The position numbers and the translations under genes are program-made. The notes under the pieces were generated by a model that searched no databases, was not told the DNA's origin, and was given only the letters and a program-made list of their open reading frames with translations. A stretch of 60,000 bases of DNA, from NCBI RefSeq assembly GCF_963678635.1, contig NC_087065.1:20963480-21023479 (forward strand), in the 5' to 3' direction. Origin of the DNA: Symsagittifera roscoffensis. Taxonomy: Eukaryota > Xenacoelomorpha > Acoela > Convolutidae. Positions 45,961-58,466 of this stretch are shown here, in pieces (within the stretch, counting starts at the first letter, position 1; the number at the start of each line of letters is the position of its first letter).

Positions 45961-46380
45961 TAAAAACATATATAGATACATCCATACATACTTACATATA
46001 AACAAGTAAAAGAAAAAAATTATACACAAGAGGCAAATAATAAAATTAGATTTGGACCGACCTACATGCATGCTTTTAATGTATTCACGCCTAATATATA
46101 TATCCAACATACATCAATCCACATACATGCATACAATTTACACGTAAGGATAAAAATCGTTAACACCAACAAAGAGGCCTAATATAAAATGAAAGCAAAT
46201 TGTATACCATGAATCGTGTATATCTTCCACACGTATAGTCAAACAATCACATATGCAAATATACATACATCAGTACATACCTACAAACAACATGTGTATA
46301 CATTTCAGTCACTCAAAAAAGGTTGCAACAAACCTTTTCAAGAAATTCTCGAGTTTGGTGTCTTCGTAGATGTGGAGCTC

Positions 46381-46460
46381 TTTTTCTCTCTCTTTCTCTC
46401 TCTCTCTCTTTCTTTTTCTCTTTTTTTTTAATCTTCCTTTCGTTCTTGATTTTTTTCTCG

Positions 46461-46548
<88 letters not shown>

Positions 46549-46581
46549 CTCTCTTCTCTCTTTTCTTCACTCTTTCTCTCT

Positions 46582-46619
<38 letters not shown>

Positions 46620-46697
46620 ATCTCTCTCTTTCTTCCTTCTCCTTTCTTCTCTTTCCATCTGTCTATCTATCTCTCTCTCTCTCTCTTTCCCTCTCCG

Positions 46698-46782
<85 letters not shown>

Positions 46783-46823
46783 AACTTCTCTCTCCTCTCT
46801 ATCTCTCTATCTCTCTTTCTCTG

Positions 46824-46879
<56 letters not shown>

Positions 46880-46952
46880 ACTTCTCTCTCTCTCTCTCTA
46901 TCTTTTTCTCTCTCGTCTTCTTTCTCTCTCCGTCTCTCTCTCTCTCTCTCAC

Positions 46953-46995
<43 letters not shown>

Positions 46996-47066
46996 CTCTT
47001 TCTTTCCTCCTTCTCCTTTCTTCTCTTTCCATCTGTCTATCTATCTCTCTCTTTCTTCCCTTTCCG

Positions 47067-47123
<57 letters not shown>

Positions 47124-47153
47124 ATAACTAGCTATCTTTTTCTTTCTCTCTCC

Positions 47154-47202
<49 letters not shown>

Positions 47203-47280
47203 TCTCTTTCTTGCTTTCTCTTTCTCTCTTCTTTCTTTCTTTCTCCGTCTCTGTTCCTCTCTCTCTCTCTCTATCTACTT
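46381..47280. repeat. Compound microsatellite (CT)n/(TCTA)n
   Basis: About 900 bp of (CT)n with interspersed (TCTA)n blocks (around 46,712-46,783, 46,837-46,878 and 47,085-47,123) and minor CCGTCTCT/TTTCTTTC variants. A sub-block containing TTCTCCTTTCTTCTCTTTCC recurs at about 46,638 and 47,010. Open frames here (poly-Ser/Leu on plus, poly-Arg/Glu on minus) are simple-sequence artefacts. Confidence 0.97.
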
Positions 47281-47309
47281 TGTCTCTATCCCTGATCTAA
47301 TTCTCTCTC

Positions 47310-48550
47310 CTTTTAACATGGGATCATATGTTACTTAGGGAGGATCAATTTGTATATTTTTGGATCATTAGTTATACTTAGGGCTTAGTGGTTAAATAAA
47401 TGAGCGATTGTTTACGCATAGGGACCATTAGTTACACCAAATGGTCATAAACTTCAACTAGGGATCTTTAGATGTACATAGGGATCATTGATTTAACATA
47501 GAGATCATTGGTTATACGTGATATGAAAATATTTGGTTAAGCTATGAAAATTAAACATTGGGTAAATGATTATAAATATTGTATATAGGAACCATTAGGT
47601 ATAAATTTTTTATATAGGGATCATTAGGTATAAAAATTTTACATAGGGATCATTAGGTATAAATATTTACATAGGGATCATTAGGTATAAAAATTTTACA
47701 TAGGGATCATTAGGTATAAATATTTTACATAGGGATCATTAGGTATAACTATTTACATAGGGATCATTAGCTATAAAAACTATACATAGGGATCATTAGG
47801 TATAAATTTTTTACATAGGGATCATTAGGTATAAATTTTTTACATAGGGATCATTAGCTATAAAAATTTTACATAGGGATCATTAGGTATAAAAATTTTA
47901 CATAGGGATCATTAGGTATAATTTTTTACGTAGGGATCATAAGGCATAAATATTTTACATAGGGATCATTAGGTATAAATATTTTACATAGGGATCATTA
48001 GGTATAAATATTTTACATAGGGATCATTAGGTATAAATATTTTACATAGGGATCATTAGGAATAAAAATTTTACATAGGGATCATTAGGTATAAATTTTT
48101 TACATAGGGATCATTAGGTATAAAAATTTTACATAGGGATCATTAGGTATAAAAATTTTACATAGGGATCATTAGGTATGATTCTTTTACATAGGGATCA
48201 TTAGGTATAAATTTTTTACATAGGGATCTTTAGGTATAAATATTTTACATAGGGATCATTAGGTATAAATATTTTACATAGGGGTCCTTAGGTATAGATA
48301 TTTACATAGGGCTCATTAGGTATAAATTTTTTAAATAGGGATCATTAGCTATAAATTTTTTACATAGGGATCATTAGGTATAAATTTTTTATATAGGGAT
48401 CATTAGGTATAAATTTTTTACATAGGGATCATTAGGTATAAAAATTTTACATAGGGATCATTACGTATAAAAGTTTTACATAAGGATCATTAGGTATAAT
48501 TTTTTTACATAGGGATCATTAGGTTAAAATATTTTACATAGGGATCATCA
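47310..48550. repeat. 29-bp minisatellite array
   Basis: The unit is about 29 bp, with a conserved part CATAGGGATCATTAGGTATA and a variable A/T part of 7-9 bases. It is clean from about 47,590 to 48,550 (roughly 33 units) and degenerate from 47,310 to 47,590. Units are head-to-tail without unique spacers. A/T-only variation with a fixed 20-bp part suggests constraint or gene-conversion homogenisation of that part. Confidence 0.95.
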
Positions 48551-48649
48551 AGTAAAGAAATTTGAAAAAAAACTGAAAAAAAGTTTGAAAAAAAATTTGA
48601 AAAAAAAAATTGAAAAAAATTTGAAAAAAAAAAATTTAAAAAAAAAAAT
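48551..48649. repeat. A-rich TTGAAAAAAA simple sequence
   Basis: Iterated (T)TTGAAAAAAA-like sequence between the minisatellite and the duplicated 2.9-kb unit. The A/T run at its right end coincides with the junction of the 2,878-bp duplication. Confidence 0.8.
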
Positions 48650-51527
48650 TTTTTTTGGAAATTTTTGGATGAAAAATTTTTTTGGAAAATTTTTTACATA
48701 GGGATCATTAGGTATAAATATTTTACATAGGGATCATTAGGTATAAATATTTTACATAGGGATCATTAGGTATAAATATTTACATAGGGATCATTAGGTA
48801 TAATCTATACCCAATGATCCCTGTAGGGATCACCCCCCCGATCCCAGTGTCGTATATCTATACTACTTACAGTTTTCGTATGCAAGCTTTACAAGCAAAA
48901 AACTTTTTGTTAAGCAACCTAAGGAAGCTAGAAAATTTTAAAATATTTCAAAATATTTTAGGCCAAATCAGTTCGCGAGACGTTCAAATTGCTCTTGAGC
49001 CAAGCTTTGAAGGGAAAAAAATTTTATAAAATGAAACTTTTTAGTTTCCGATGAAACAAATCAGAGTGCAAAGTTTTCAAGTTTTTTATTGTAGCCAATC
49101 AACGATGAAAATTGTTTTCAAGTTGTTTTGGAGGTCAACTAATTTTGAGAACTATAAAAGTTTTCCTAAGCAAGCTATTCAAGGGATGAATTTTAAAAAA
49201 ACTTTATGTTACTTCAGACCGATTCGGTCTATGGAAACATTAAATTTTCATAAGCAACCTATTCAAAAGGTGAAATTTCGAAATAATGCAAGTTATTCTT
49301 TAGAGGAAAGCGTTTGCGAAAAAATCAGGTTTTTTAAGCAAGCTACCCAAGTCATTTAAATTTTGTTCTGATAGATTTCAAACTATTCATGAAGCAAATC
49401 AGATGGAGAAAAGTTGAATTATTTAAATGAAGGCAATCAGCAGATGAAATTTTGAATTATTTCAAGTTAATTCGTTGCAAAAATTTTGGTTTTTCTAAGC
49501 AAGCTATTAAAACTATAAAATCATAATGAAAAGTTTTTCATAAAACGAGTCGGTTCCCAAAAAAACTAAATTTTTCCAGGCAAGCCATTCAAGCTATAAC
49601 ACTTTGAAAGATTCAAGTTATTTTATTGTCCGAATTGGTTCGCAAAAAAATTCAAGCAAGGAAACTTTAAAAAACTCAAACTGTTTCATAGACCAAATCG
49701 GTTTTCTAAAGAAACTTTTCAAGCTATGAAACTTTGATTGACTTCAAATTATTTCATACATTGAATCGATTCGCACAAAGTTCAAATATTTCTAGGCAAG
49801 CTCTGAAACTTCCATACAACTCAAGTTAAATCATAGCGCGAATCGAAGCAGAAAAATCAAGTTTTTGTCAGCAAACTATGAAATATATGAAGCTATTTTA
49901 TAGGCCAAATCAGTTTGCAAAAAGTTCAAAGTGTTTTGAAGCAAACTTTTGAAGCTATAGAATCCTGAAAAATAAGAGATATTTCATGATACAAATCGGC
50001 TCGCAAAATTTTCAAATTTTTGTATTGAAGCCAATCAGCAAGGACATTTTGCAATTTGAAACTTGTTTTGTAGACCGAATCATTTTGATTAATGTTACAC
50101 TTTTCATAAGCAAGCTAATCAAGCAATGAAATTTTGAAATACTTTATATCACCAAATTGGCTCGCAAAAATTTGAAGCTTTTGTGACGCAATCTAATGAA
50201 GCTATACCAATTTGAAATAATTGAAATTAGTATTTATTAAGCAAGCTATGAAAATGTGATATATTTCAAGTTAATTCAGAGCGCGAATCGTTTTGAAAGA
50301 AATTCAAGTTTTCTATGCAAGCTATTTAAGCAAAGATACTTTGAAATATATCAAGTTGTTTTATAGACCGCATCGATTCGCTAATTTTTCAGGATTTTCT
50401 TAAACAATATATTGCAGCTAAAAAAAACATGAAACAATTCAAATTATTTCATGAGAAGTATCGGATGGCAAAATTATCAAAATTTCTATTGAAGCCATTC
50501 AACGATGAAATTTTGCGATTCATTTGCGAAAAAAAAAGTTTTTTTTAAAGCAAGCCATTTCAGTTACAGAACATTGAAAAATGTTGAGTTGATTCATGCA
50601 GCAAATTGGTTCGCAATAAGTTCAAGCTTTCCTTTAGCAAGTTACTCAGGCTGTGAAACTTTATAATGTTATCTCAATAGAGCGAATTGGTTGGCAAAAA
50701 GTTTTTCTATTGAAACCATTCAAGCGAGTCACTCAAGCGATGATTTATTTGAAGTCAGTCCACGGACAGATTCGTTTTGCGAAAAGTTGAAGTTAAAGAT
50801 TTTCTAAGCAAGTTATTCAAGCTATGAAAATCTGAACTTTGAAGTAAGTTAGTTCGTAGATTGAATGGTTTCGCAAACATTTTCCCTAACAAGTTATTGA
50901 AGTTATAAAAGTTTGAAACATTTCAAGTTTATCAATAGAGCGAAACTTTTACTTAAAACTAAAGTTCTCCTATGCAAGCCATTCAAGCAACAAAACTTTG
51001 AAATTTTTCAAGTTGTTTAATAGAGCGAATCGATTCGCAGAGATTTTAACTTTTTCTGAGCAAGCTATTCAAGCTAAGAAACATTTCAAATTTTTCAAAA
51101 TATTTCATGGAATGAATCGGTTTAGGAAGAATAGTGCTTTTTCCAAGCAGCAGTTCAAGCTATGAATTATTTCTTTTTTTCATACCGCGAATCAGTTTGC
51201 ATAAAATTTGAGCATAGTTTTTCTAAGCAAGCTTTTCAAGCTGACAAAATTTAAAATACTTCGGACTATTTTTAAAACCGAATCGGTTGGCAAAAAAATT
51301 AATTTGTCCTGAGCAAACTATTCCAGCTATGACACTTTGAAAAAACTCAAAATATTTTATAGCACGAATCAGTGTCCAAAATTTTAATGTTTATCTAAGC
51401 AAATGATTCAAGCGACGAAAAACTTTCTATCAGCTCCTTAATTCTCTTTTATGGAATATTTTTCGGTATGATGTTAACAAACACCCGGTCCGATGTTAAC
51501 AAACACTCTATACACAAAAAACAAATT
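48650..51527. repeat. 2,878-bp tandem duplication, unit 1
   Basis: Starts in a T-run (TTTTTTTGGAAATTTTTGGA), then four 29-bp minisatellite units, the hairpin at 48,786-48,822, a C-run, and satellite from about 48,860 to 51,430 colinear with 9.0-10.83 and 30.35-30.85 kb. It ends in TATACACAAAAAACAAA. The satellite part has 85-bp cores throughout and no gene; the 102-codon frame at 49,051-49,359 is satellite read through. Confidence 0.92.
48786..48822. repeat. Inverted minisatellite half-unit forming a hairpin (unit 1)
   Basis: AGGGATCATTAGGTATA is followed by ATC and then TATACCCAATGATCCCT, its inverse with one mismatch in 17. The array thus ends in a hairpin-capable inverted half-unit. Confidence 0.88.
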
Positions 51528-54405
51528 TTTTTTTGGAAATTTTTGGATGAAAAATTTTTTTGGAAAAATTTTTACATAGGGATCATTAGGTATAAATATT
51601 TTACATAGGGATCATTAGGTATAAATATTTTACATAGGGATCATTAGGTATAAATATTTACATAGGGATCATTAGGTATAATCTATACCCAATGATCCCT
51701 GTAGGGATCACCCCCCCCCCCCCCGATCCCAGTGTCGTATATCTATACTACTTACAGTTTTCGTATGCAAGCTTTACAAGCAAAAAACTTTTTGTTAAGC
51801 AACCTAAGGAAGCTAGAAAATTTTAAAATATTTCAAAATATTTTAGGCCAAATCAGTTCGCGAGACGTTCAAATTGCTCTTGAGCCAAGCTTTGAAGGGA
51901 AAAAAATTTTATAAAATGAAACTTTTTAGTTTCACGATGAAACAAATCAGAGTGCAAAGTTTTCAAGTTTTTTATTGTAGCCAATCAACGATGAAAATTG
52001 TTTTCAAGTTGTTTTGGAGGTCAACTAATTTTGAGAACTATAAAAGTTTTCCTAAGCAAGCTATTCAAGGGATGAATTTTAAAAAAACTTTATGTTACTT
52101 CAGACCGATTCGGTCTATGGAAACATTAAATTTTCATAAGCAACCTATTCAAAAGGTGAAATTTCGAAATAATGCAAGTTATTCTTTAGAGGAAAGCGTT
52201 TGCGAAAAAATCAGGTTTTTTAAGCAAGCTACCCAAGTCATTTAAATTTTGTTCTGATAGATTTCAAACTATTCATGAAGCAAATCAGATGGAGAAAAGT
52301 TGAATTATTTAAATGAAGGCAATCAGCAGATGAAATTTTGAATTATTTCAAGTTAATTCGTTGCAAAAATTTTGGTTTTTCTAAGCAAGCTATTAAAACT
52401 ATAAAATCATAATGAAAAGTTTTTCATAAAACGAGTCGGTTCCCAAAAAAACTAAATTTTTCCAGGCAAGCCATTCAAGCTATAACACTTTGAAAGATTC
52501 AAGTTATTTTATTGTCCGAATTGGTTCGCAAAAAAATTCAAGCAAGGAAACTTTAAAAAACTCAAACTGTTTCATAGACCAAATCGGTTTTCTAAAGAAA
52601 CTTTTCAAGCTATGAAACTTTGATTGACTTCAAATTATTTCATACATTGAATCGATTCGCACAAAGTTCAAATATTTCTAGGCAAGCTCTGAAACTTCCA
52701 TACAACTCAAGTTAAATCATAGCGCGAATCGAAGCAGAAAAATCAAGTTTTTGTCAGCAAACTATGAAATATATGAAGCTATTTTATAGGCCAAATCAGT
52801 TTGCAAAAAGTTCAAAGTGTTTTGAAGCAAACTTTTGAAGCTATAGAATCCTGAAAAATAAGAGATATTTCATGATACAAATCGGCTCGCAAAATTTTCA
52901 AATTTTTGTATTGAAGCCAATCAGCAAGGACATTTTGCAATTTGAAACTTGTTTTGTAGACCGAATCATTTTGATTAATGTTACACTTTTCATAAGCAAG
53001 CTAATCAAGCAATGAAATTTTGAAATACTTTATATCACCAAATTGGCTCGCAAAAATTTGAAGCTTTTGTGACGCAATCTAATGAAGCTATACCAATTTG
53101 AAATAATTGAAATTAGTATTTATTAAGCAAGCTATGAAAATGTGATATATTTCAAGTTAATTCAGAGCGCGAATCGTTTTGAAAGAAATTCAAGTTTTCT
53201 ATGCAAGCTATTTAAGCAAAGATACTTTGAAATATATCAAGTTGTTTTATAGACCGCATCGATTCGCTAATTTTTCAGGATTTTCTTAAACAATATATTG
53301 CAGCTAAAAAAAACATGAAACAATTCAAATTATTTCATGAGAAGTATCGGATGGCAAAATTATCAAAATTTCTATTGAAGCCATTCAACGATGAAATTTT
53401 GCGATTCATTTGCGAAAAAAAAAGTTTTTTTTAAAGCAAGCCATTTCAGTTACAGAACATTGAAAAATGTTGAGTTGATTCATGCAGCAAATTGGTTCGC
53501 AATAAGTTCAAGCTTTCCTTTAGCAAGTTACTCAGGCTGTGAAACTTTATAATGTTATCTCAATAGAGCGAATTGGTTGGCAAAAAGTTTTTCTATTGAA
53601 ACCATTCAAGCGAGTCACTCAAGCGATGATTTATTTGAAGTCAGTCCACGGACAGATTCGTTTTGCGAAAAGTTGAAGTTAAAGATTTTCTAAGCAAGTT
53701 ATTCAAGCTATGAAAATCTGAACTTTGAAGTAAGTTAGTTCGTAGATTGAATGGTTTCGCAAACATTTTCCCTAACAAGTTATTGAAGTTATAAAAGTTT
53801 GAAACATTTCAAGTTTATCAATAGAGCGAAACTTTTACTTAAAACTAAAGTTCTCCTATGCAAGCCATTCAAGCAACAAAACTTTGAAATTTTTCAAGTT
53901 GTTTAATAGAGCGAATCGATTCGCAGAGATTTTAACTTTTTCTGAGCAAGCTATTCAAGCTAAGAAACATTTCAAATTTTTCAAAATATTTCATGGAATG
54001 AATCGGTTTAGGAAGAATAGTGCTTTTTCCAAGCAGCAGTTCAAGCTATGAATTATTTCTTTTTTTCATACCGCGAATCAGTTTGCATAAAATTTGAGCA
54101 TAGTTTTTCTAAGCAAGCTTTTCAAGCTGACAAAATTTAAAATACTTCGGACTATTTTTAAAACCGAATCGGTTGGCAAAAAAAATTAATTTGTCCTGAG
54201 CAAACTATTCCAGCTATGACACTTTGAAAAAACTCAAAATATTTTATAGCACGAATCAGTGTCCAAAATTTTAATGTTTATCTAAGCAAATGATTCAAGC
54301 GACGAAAAACTTTCTATCAGCTCCTTAATTCTCTTTTATGGAATATTTTTCGGTATGATGTTAACAAACACCCGGTCCGATGTTAACAAACACTCTATAC
54401 ACAAA
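51528..54405. repeat. 2,878-bp tandem duplication, unit 2
   Basis: Nearly identical to unit 1 over its whole length. Differences noted are the C-run (7 C in unit 1, 14 C here), TTTCCGATG versus TTTCACGATG at about 51,930, and single-base run-length changes. At its right end it continues into the segmental duplication (CACAAAAAACACTTGTCATA), whereas unit 1 jumps back to the T-run, so the junction lies in A/T homopolymer sequence. Confidence 0.92.
51664..51700. repeat. Inverted minisatellite half-unit forming a hairpin (unit 2)
   Basis: The same hairpin-capable inverted repeat as at 48,786-48,822, followed by a longer C-run. Confidence 0.88.
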
Positions 54406-55244
54406 AAACACTTGTCATACAATTCTTTACTACAAAAATGATTGGAACGCACATATCTTCTGTTCTATCGTACAAGATTATGTGCAGTCTATGGGATAAG
54501 AACTTATCATACAATTTTCAAATACGAGTTTTCAATTTTTTGTCAAACAATTTTTCTTACTTTATAATGCAAAGAAATTGTTTATAATCCAAATAGTTTT
54601 TTTTTATAGAAGAACCAGAAAAAGTTAATAAAGTGTTGTATTAAATAAGATGTATATTTTCAGGCTTTTATACGGTTAGAAGAAACAGTTTGTAATTTTT
54701 TATAAAAAAGGGTTTGATAATTGCTTTTTTGAACCGAATACAAAAAAAAAATAAAACAAAAATTACCAAATTTTTCATCTTTTGTTATTGAAAAAATCTT
54801 TATCATACAGTTTTCATGTATAAAAAAGTGTGCATTATAGAGACTTCATCTAATATTTTGTTCCTATGAAACTTCATCAGCACAAAAAAGTTTTATTACA
54901 AGAATACTCATTATGAAAATTTTGATCAACCCGGGCAGTTAAAGATACGTTACAGTGAATATCTTTTTATGTTGATCAATTGCCGCTTTTTAGGGAAATG
55001 TTTTCATCCCGAATTTTTCTGCGATTCGGGATGAAATGGGTAATTTCAAAATTTCAAAAACGGAATTTGACCAAAACCTGAGTTTTTTTTCAACAAACCT
55101 TAAGTAAAAAAAATGCAAATTTTAGAGAAACTGAATTCTTCTCTAGAACTTAACCTTTTTTTGCAAAAAATTGAGAAATCGCCGCTTCTGCTAGCAAAAA
55201 CTCAACTGAAATTTGTTAAAGACGTTTCTCTGAGAATTCAAAAA

Positions 55245-55424
55245 ATTGGCAGTGTTGTTTTCAAGAGAAGTCAAAAAGTGTTCAAGAAACTTTCAATAAA
55301 TCCAGCGTTTATTGATTGAATATTTGACCTAAAAATTGGCAGTGCTGTTTTCAAGAGAAGTCAAAAAGTGTTCAAGAAACTTTCAATGAATCCAGCGTTT
55401 GACTTTTCACAGAATGAGGATTAT
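55245..55424. repeat. 90-bp tandem duplication
   Basis: ATTGGCAGTG begins at 55,245 and again at 55,335, each followed by TGTTTTCAAGAGAAGTCAAA and further matching text to about CCAGCGTTT. Copy 1 of the segmental duplication has only one such segment (from about 31,904), so this arose after the large duplication. Confidence 0.85.
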
Positions 55425-56288
55425 TTTTGTCTTAGCAAAATTGGGCAACGCCGCTCATGCAAAAGAGATTAACACAAATTATTTCTCCAATTGGGCAAAA
55501 TCTCAGATTAAAAGGAACGTTTCCGAAAAAAGCCGATTAGTTTTGAAAAAAAAAAAGTTTTTTAAAACCGTCAAAAAATTAAAAGTATGATTTTTCCAGG
55601 GCAATAACATTTTAGAGCCTCATTTTCGAGGGCCTCAGCTGGGCCTAAAATTTTTGGACGTACCTGCAATTTCAGGGGAGCTTCCCAAAACCAGTTTTCT
55701 TCTGGAACCCTTAATCTCAAATTTTGAGAAAAAGAAAAAAAAGTCAAAACATTGGTGAAATTTTTTATCCAATGATTTTTCTGAAAGCTGTAGACAGTGG
55801 GAAAAAAGTAAAAGATACTAGTAGGTTATCCAGGCACACGGCGGGGTAGGCGATCTTTCGCTTGACATTCCTTTTTTTCCAAAATCAATGATGAATACCT
55901 AAAATATTCGCACAAAAAGAACGAAGTTTACTTAACATCTCAAAAAATACCATAAGATGAAAATACCCATAGAATTTCATAAAACCATTTTTTTGTCAAA
56001 CCAAATTTCCAGACAACCATGCCAACTAAGACATTTGGACTATAGTTTAGCAACAACACAAAACTTAAGAAGCGGAAGCAAAGCCTTTTAAAGTTTTAAG
56101 TTGACTTACAAACTAAATATATCAACAGTTGAAGCTGTCAAGATACTTGGTTATAGCTCAAGAAAAACCAGAAAAATCTGTGATGTGGCTCCAAAACCGA
56201 CAAAACTTAAGCAGATAAACGAAAGCCCGACAATTAAATTTTCACCGGAGAAACATTTTCAAACTTGACACAAACTGAAACAAATAAA

Positions 56289-56369
56289 GTCCTACCGGGA
56301 GTCGAACCCCACACAGTAGAATAGGATGCAAAAGCAATCTTGTTACCTCATGGCCAAGTGAGAAGGAAC
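56289..56369 (-). ncRNA. tRNA-like sequence or tRNA pseudogene
   Basis: The minus strand contains GGTTCGACTCC, a perfect match to the Pol III B-box consensus. About 37 nt before it is TGGCCATGAGG, close to the A-box consensus, and CTTG/CAAG flank it as a possible D-stem. The 81-nt segment has a T-arm-like GGGGTTCGACTCCC, but the acceptor ends (GTTCCTT and GTAGGAC) pair only partly and the anticodon stem is imperfect. I therefore favour a decayed tRNA or a tRNA-derived SINE head and assign no isotype. Confidence 0.5.
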
Positions 56370-58380
56370 ATCAAAATTATTACGGTTCAATAATAAGTTC
56401 AATTTCTGGTTATTAATATTGAATCCTTGTTGAACTCCTGGAATCATCAAAACCACTCACTCGTTCATCTCAGGTTCGTTAAAACGTATAAAAGTTTTTC
56501 TCATAAACATTTTTTCTCTGATGTCAAAATTAATATTTTGGTGTAGTTGTTAAAAATTGAACAACCCTGTTGCTTCTACCCAGTTATTGCAAGAATACCT
56601 AAGCTATCTTATACTTTGACAAGTTGTTAAATGCGCCAAATGCAAAAAATTGATTTTTTTCAACAAAGAAAACTCACTTAATTAATTCGGCCTATCATAG
56701 AAACTTTTGTGATTTTTAATTTTTGTTAGTTTTTTTTTCGAGTGAACAAGAAAACTTTTTTCTAAATATAATAAAATTTTTATATGGAAGAAATGAAACA
56801 TCAAAAGTTCTTTGAAATAATTTCATTTACCGCCTGTTTTTTATCATAAACTAATAAATCTGAGAATTTCCGCATGGAAATGCGTGTATATTGAGATATA
56901 ATGTAATTCAACTGTTGTTTTCAAAAAAGTTGCTCTTATTCGAAAATTTGGTCCGGGTTGACCGCCATAGACAAAAAATGCTTATCATATAACTTCATAA
57001 ACTAAGTCTATGAAAAAACACTAGTCATACAAATTTCATACAATTTCCTAAAATGGTGCCATCAAGTTTTCAAATAGCTTGTTTCTTGTTTTGGCATAAA
57101 AGTTTGCATTGGACTAAATGAAGAAAAAATTTGTGTCAAAAATATTGTAATCATATTATTTCCATATGCGAAAATAGTATGACTGGCATTTTTTGACTGC
57201 GATAGTTATATCGAAATTGCCCCAAAAAATTTTTAGTTTTTCTTTTCAAAAGCAAAGTGATTTTTGCACTAGAAAACTTTTCCCAAAAAATGTGCATGCA
57301 AAATTTAATTCTTTTGTGTGCATACGTAGCCCTGGGTACACAAAAATGGGAATTTCTTCCGTTTTCCGTTTCTCTGAATATTTTTTTTTCAAAAACGTTA
57401 AGATCTAAAATAATCGTTTGATGCTTTCAGTATATCAGTGTTGTAAGAAAACTCTGATACATTTCAGGTCGTTTCCAATGCATTATACCTTTGATGACTC
57501 TAGTGTTGAGTAAGCATGTTTTTTGTCACTTGAGTTCGGTTACGAATACATTACAAAAGATTTTTGTGAGATTAAACTTTAAAACAAAAATCATTTTTTT
57601 GGTGTAGGGAAATATTTCCATATTTGCAAAAAATTTCTATTTTTGAAAAACACTTATCATAGACCTGTCATGCAATTTTTCTTTACGTATGGAATTGCAG
57701 AAAAAGTGTATGAGCAGCATTTTTTTCATAAACGAAAAATATATCATTAGCATTTTTGGTCAATACAGGTGAAGAATCACACAAACTCGTCTTGGATTAC
57801 TGATACTTTTTCGGTTTCAGTTTTTCTTTTGGTCAAAAAAATTTGAAAAGGATCTTTCGGTTGAAATTAGGTACCAACAAGTACCGTCCTTTGCAAATGA
57901 AAGAAAACAATTTTTGAAGCAACCTCACCACCTTCCCCTCCCCAGTTTTGGGTGAAATAGCTAAATAGTTTTTTATGGCATAATTACTACTAATTGAAAA
58001 AAGTTTTGTTGATTTGAACCAATGTGGAACACCAAAGATCACAAATTGCAGCTCGTAATAACGCTTGTATTATAATACTTAACAATTTTTGGTATTTTGG
58101 TGTTGATAAAAAAGCTAGAGCATCAATCCTGGTTAGTCGCTTCCCTCGAAGCAATGATCGCCCAAAAAATCGGAAAAACTTTTCTCGACACTCATGTAGA
58201 ATAAACATGAGTCGGTCAACTAATTGCGCGCTATCAACACATTAACCATCTGCTTGCGTTTGATAAATACTTTTGTTTCGTCTTACCGTTTTGTTTGGGG
58301 TGGAGGAAAGATCATGAGTCATTCGAGCTGCCATATAAAATTTCAGAGAAGTGAAGCCGAAAAAAAGTTTTAGTTTTTTT

Positions 58381-58466
58381 TGAAAATTTCATCATGAGAC
58401 AGCCTGACTTTCTTTCTGGCTTCAGAAGCTAACGTCTGTATGGCTGTAAATTTGTGACCAACATGT
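58381..58466 (-). pseudogene. Remnant of the B-box gene (copy 2)
   Basis: Only the last ~85 bp of coding sequence matching 34,931-35,011 remain (ending ACCAACATG on the plus strand), after which the text jumps to sequence equivalent to about 35,485. Both zinc-binding regions and the start codon are gone. Downstream, GTGAAGCCGA at 58,351-58,360 is an extra segment not seen in copy 1. Confidence 0.85.

Larger units (their letters stand above)
44461..46380. repeat. CATACA/ACAAAC-rich simple sequence between exon-like segments
   Basis: Degenerate CATACATACA-, CACAAACATA- and TATATA-type simple sequence fills the spaces between the exon-like segments (for example 44,970-45,040, 45,228-45,258, 45,700-45,760, 45,965-46,005 and 46,108-46,140). 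The alternation of short unique blocks with these stretches at roughly 225-325-bp intervals suggests a tandemly duplicated exon-plus-intron unit that has since diverged. Confidence 0.5.

Noticed and set aside
46313-46784. Poly-Ser/Leu and poly-Arg/Glu frames
   Set aside because: Translation of the (CT)n/(TCTA)n microsatellite.
47590-48550. CRISPR-like regular 29-bp repeat
   Set aside because: Head-to-tail units without unique spacers, in a eukaryotic satellite context with no cas genes.
49051-52245. 102- and 123-codon frames at 49,051-49,359 and 51,874-52,245
   Set aside because: They are the same satellite segment in the two 2,878-bp units; the different lengths come from one indel, and peptide repeats such as KQAIQ reflect the monomer.
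57990-58208. 72-codon frame starting MFILHECREKFF
   Set aside because: The equivalent region of copy 1 (34,570-34,760) is frameshifted, and the opposite strand is also open.
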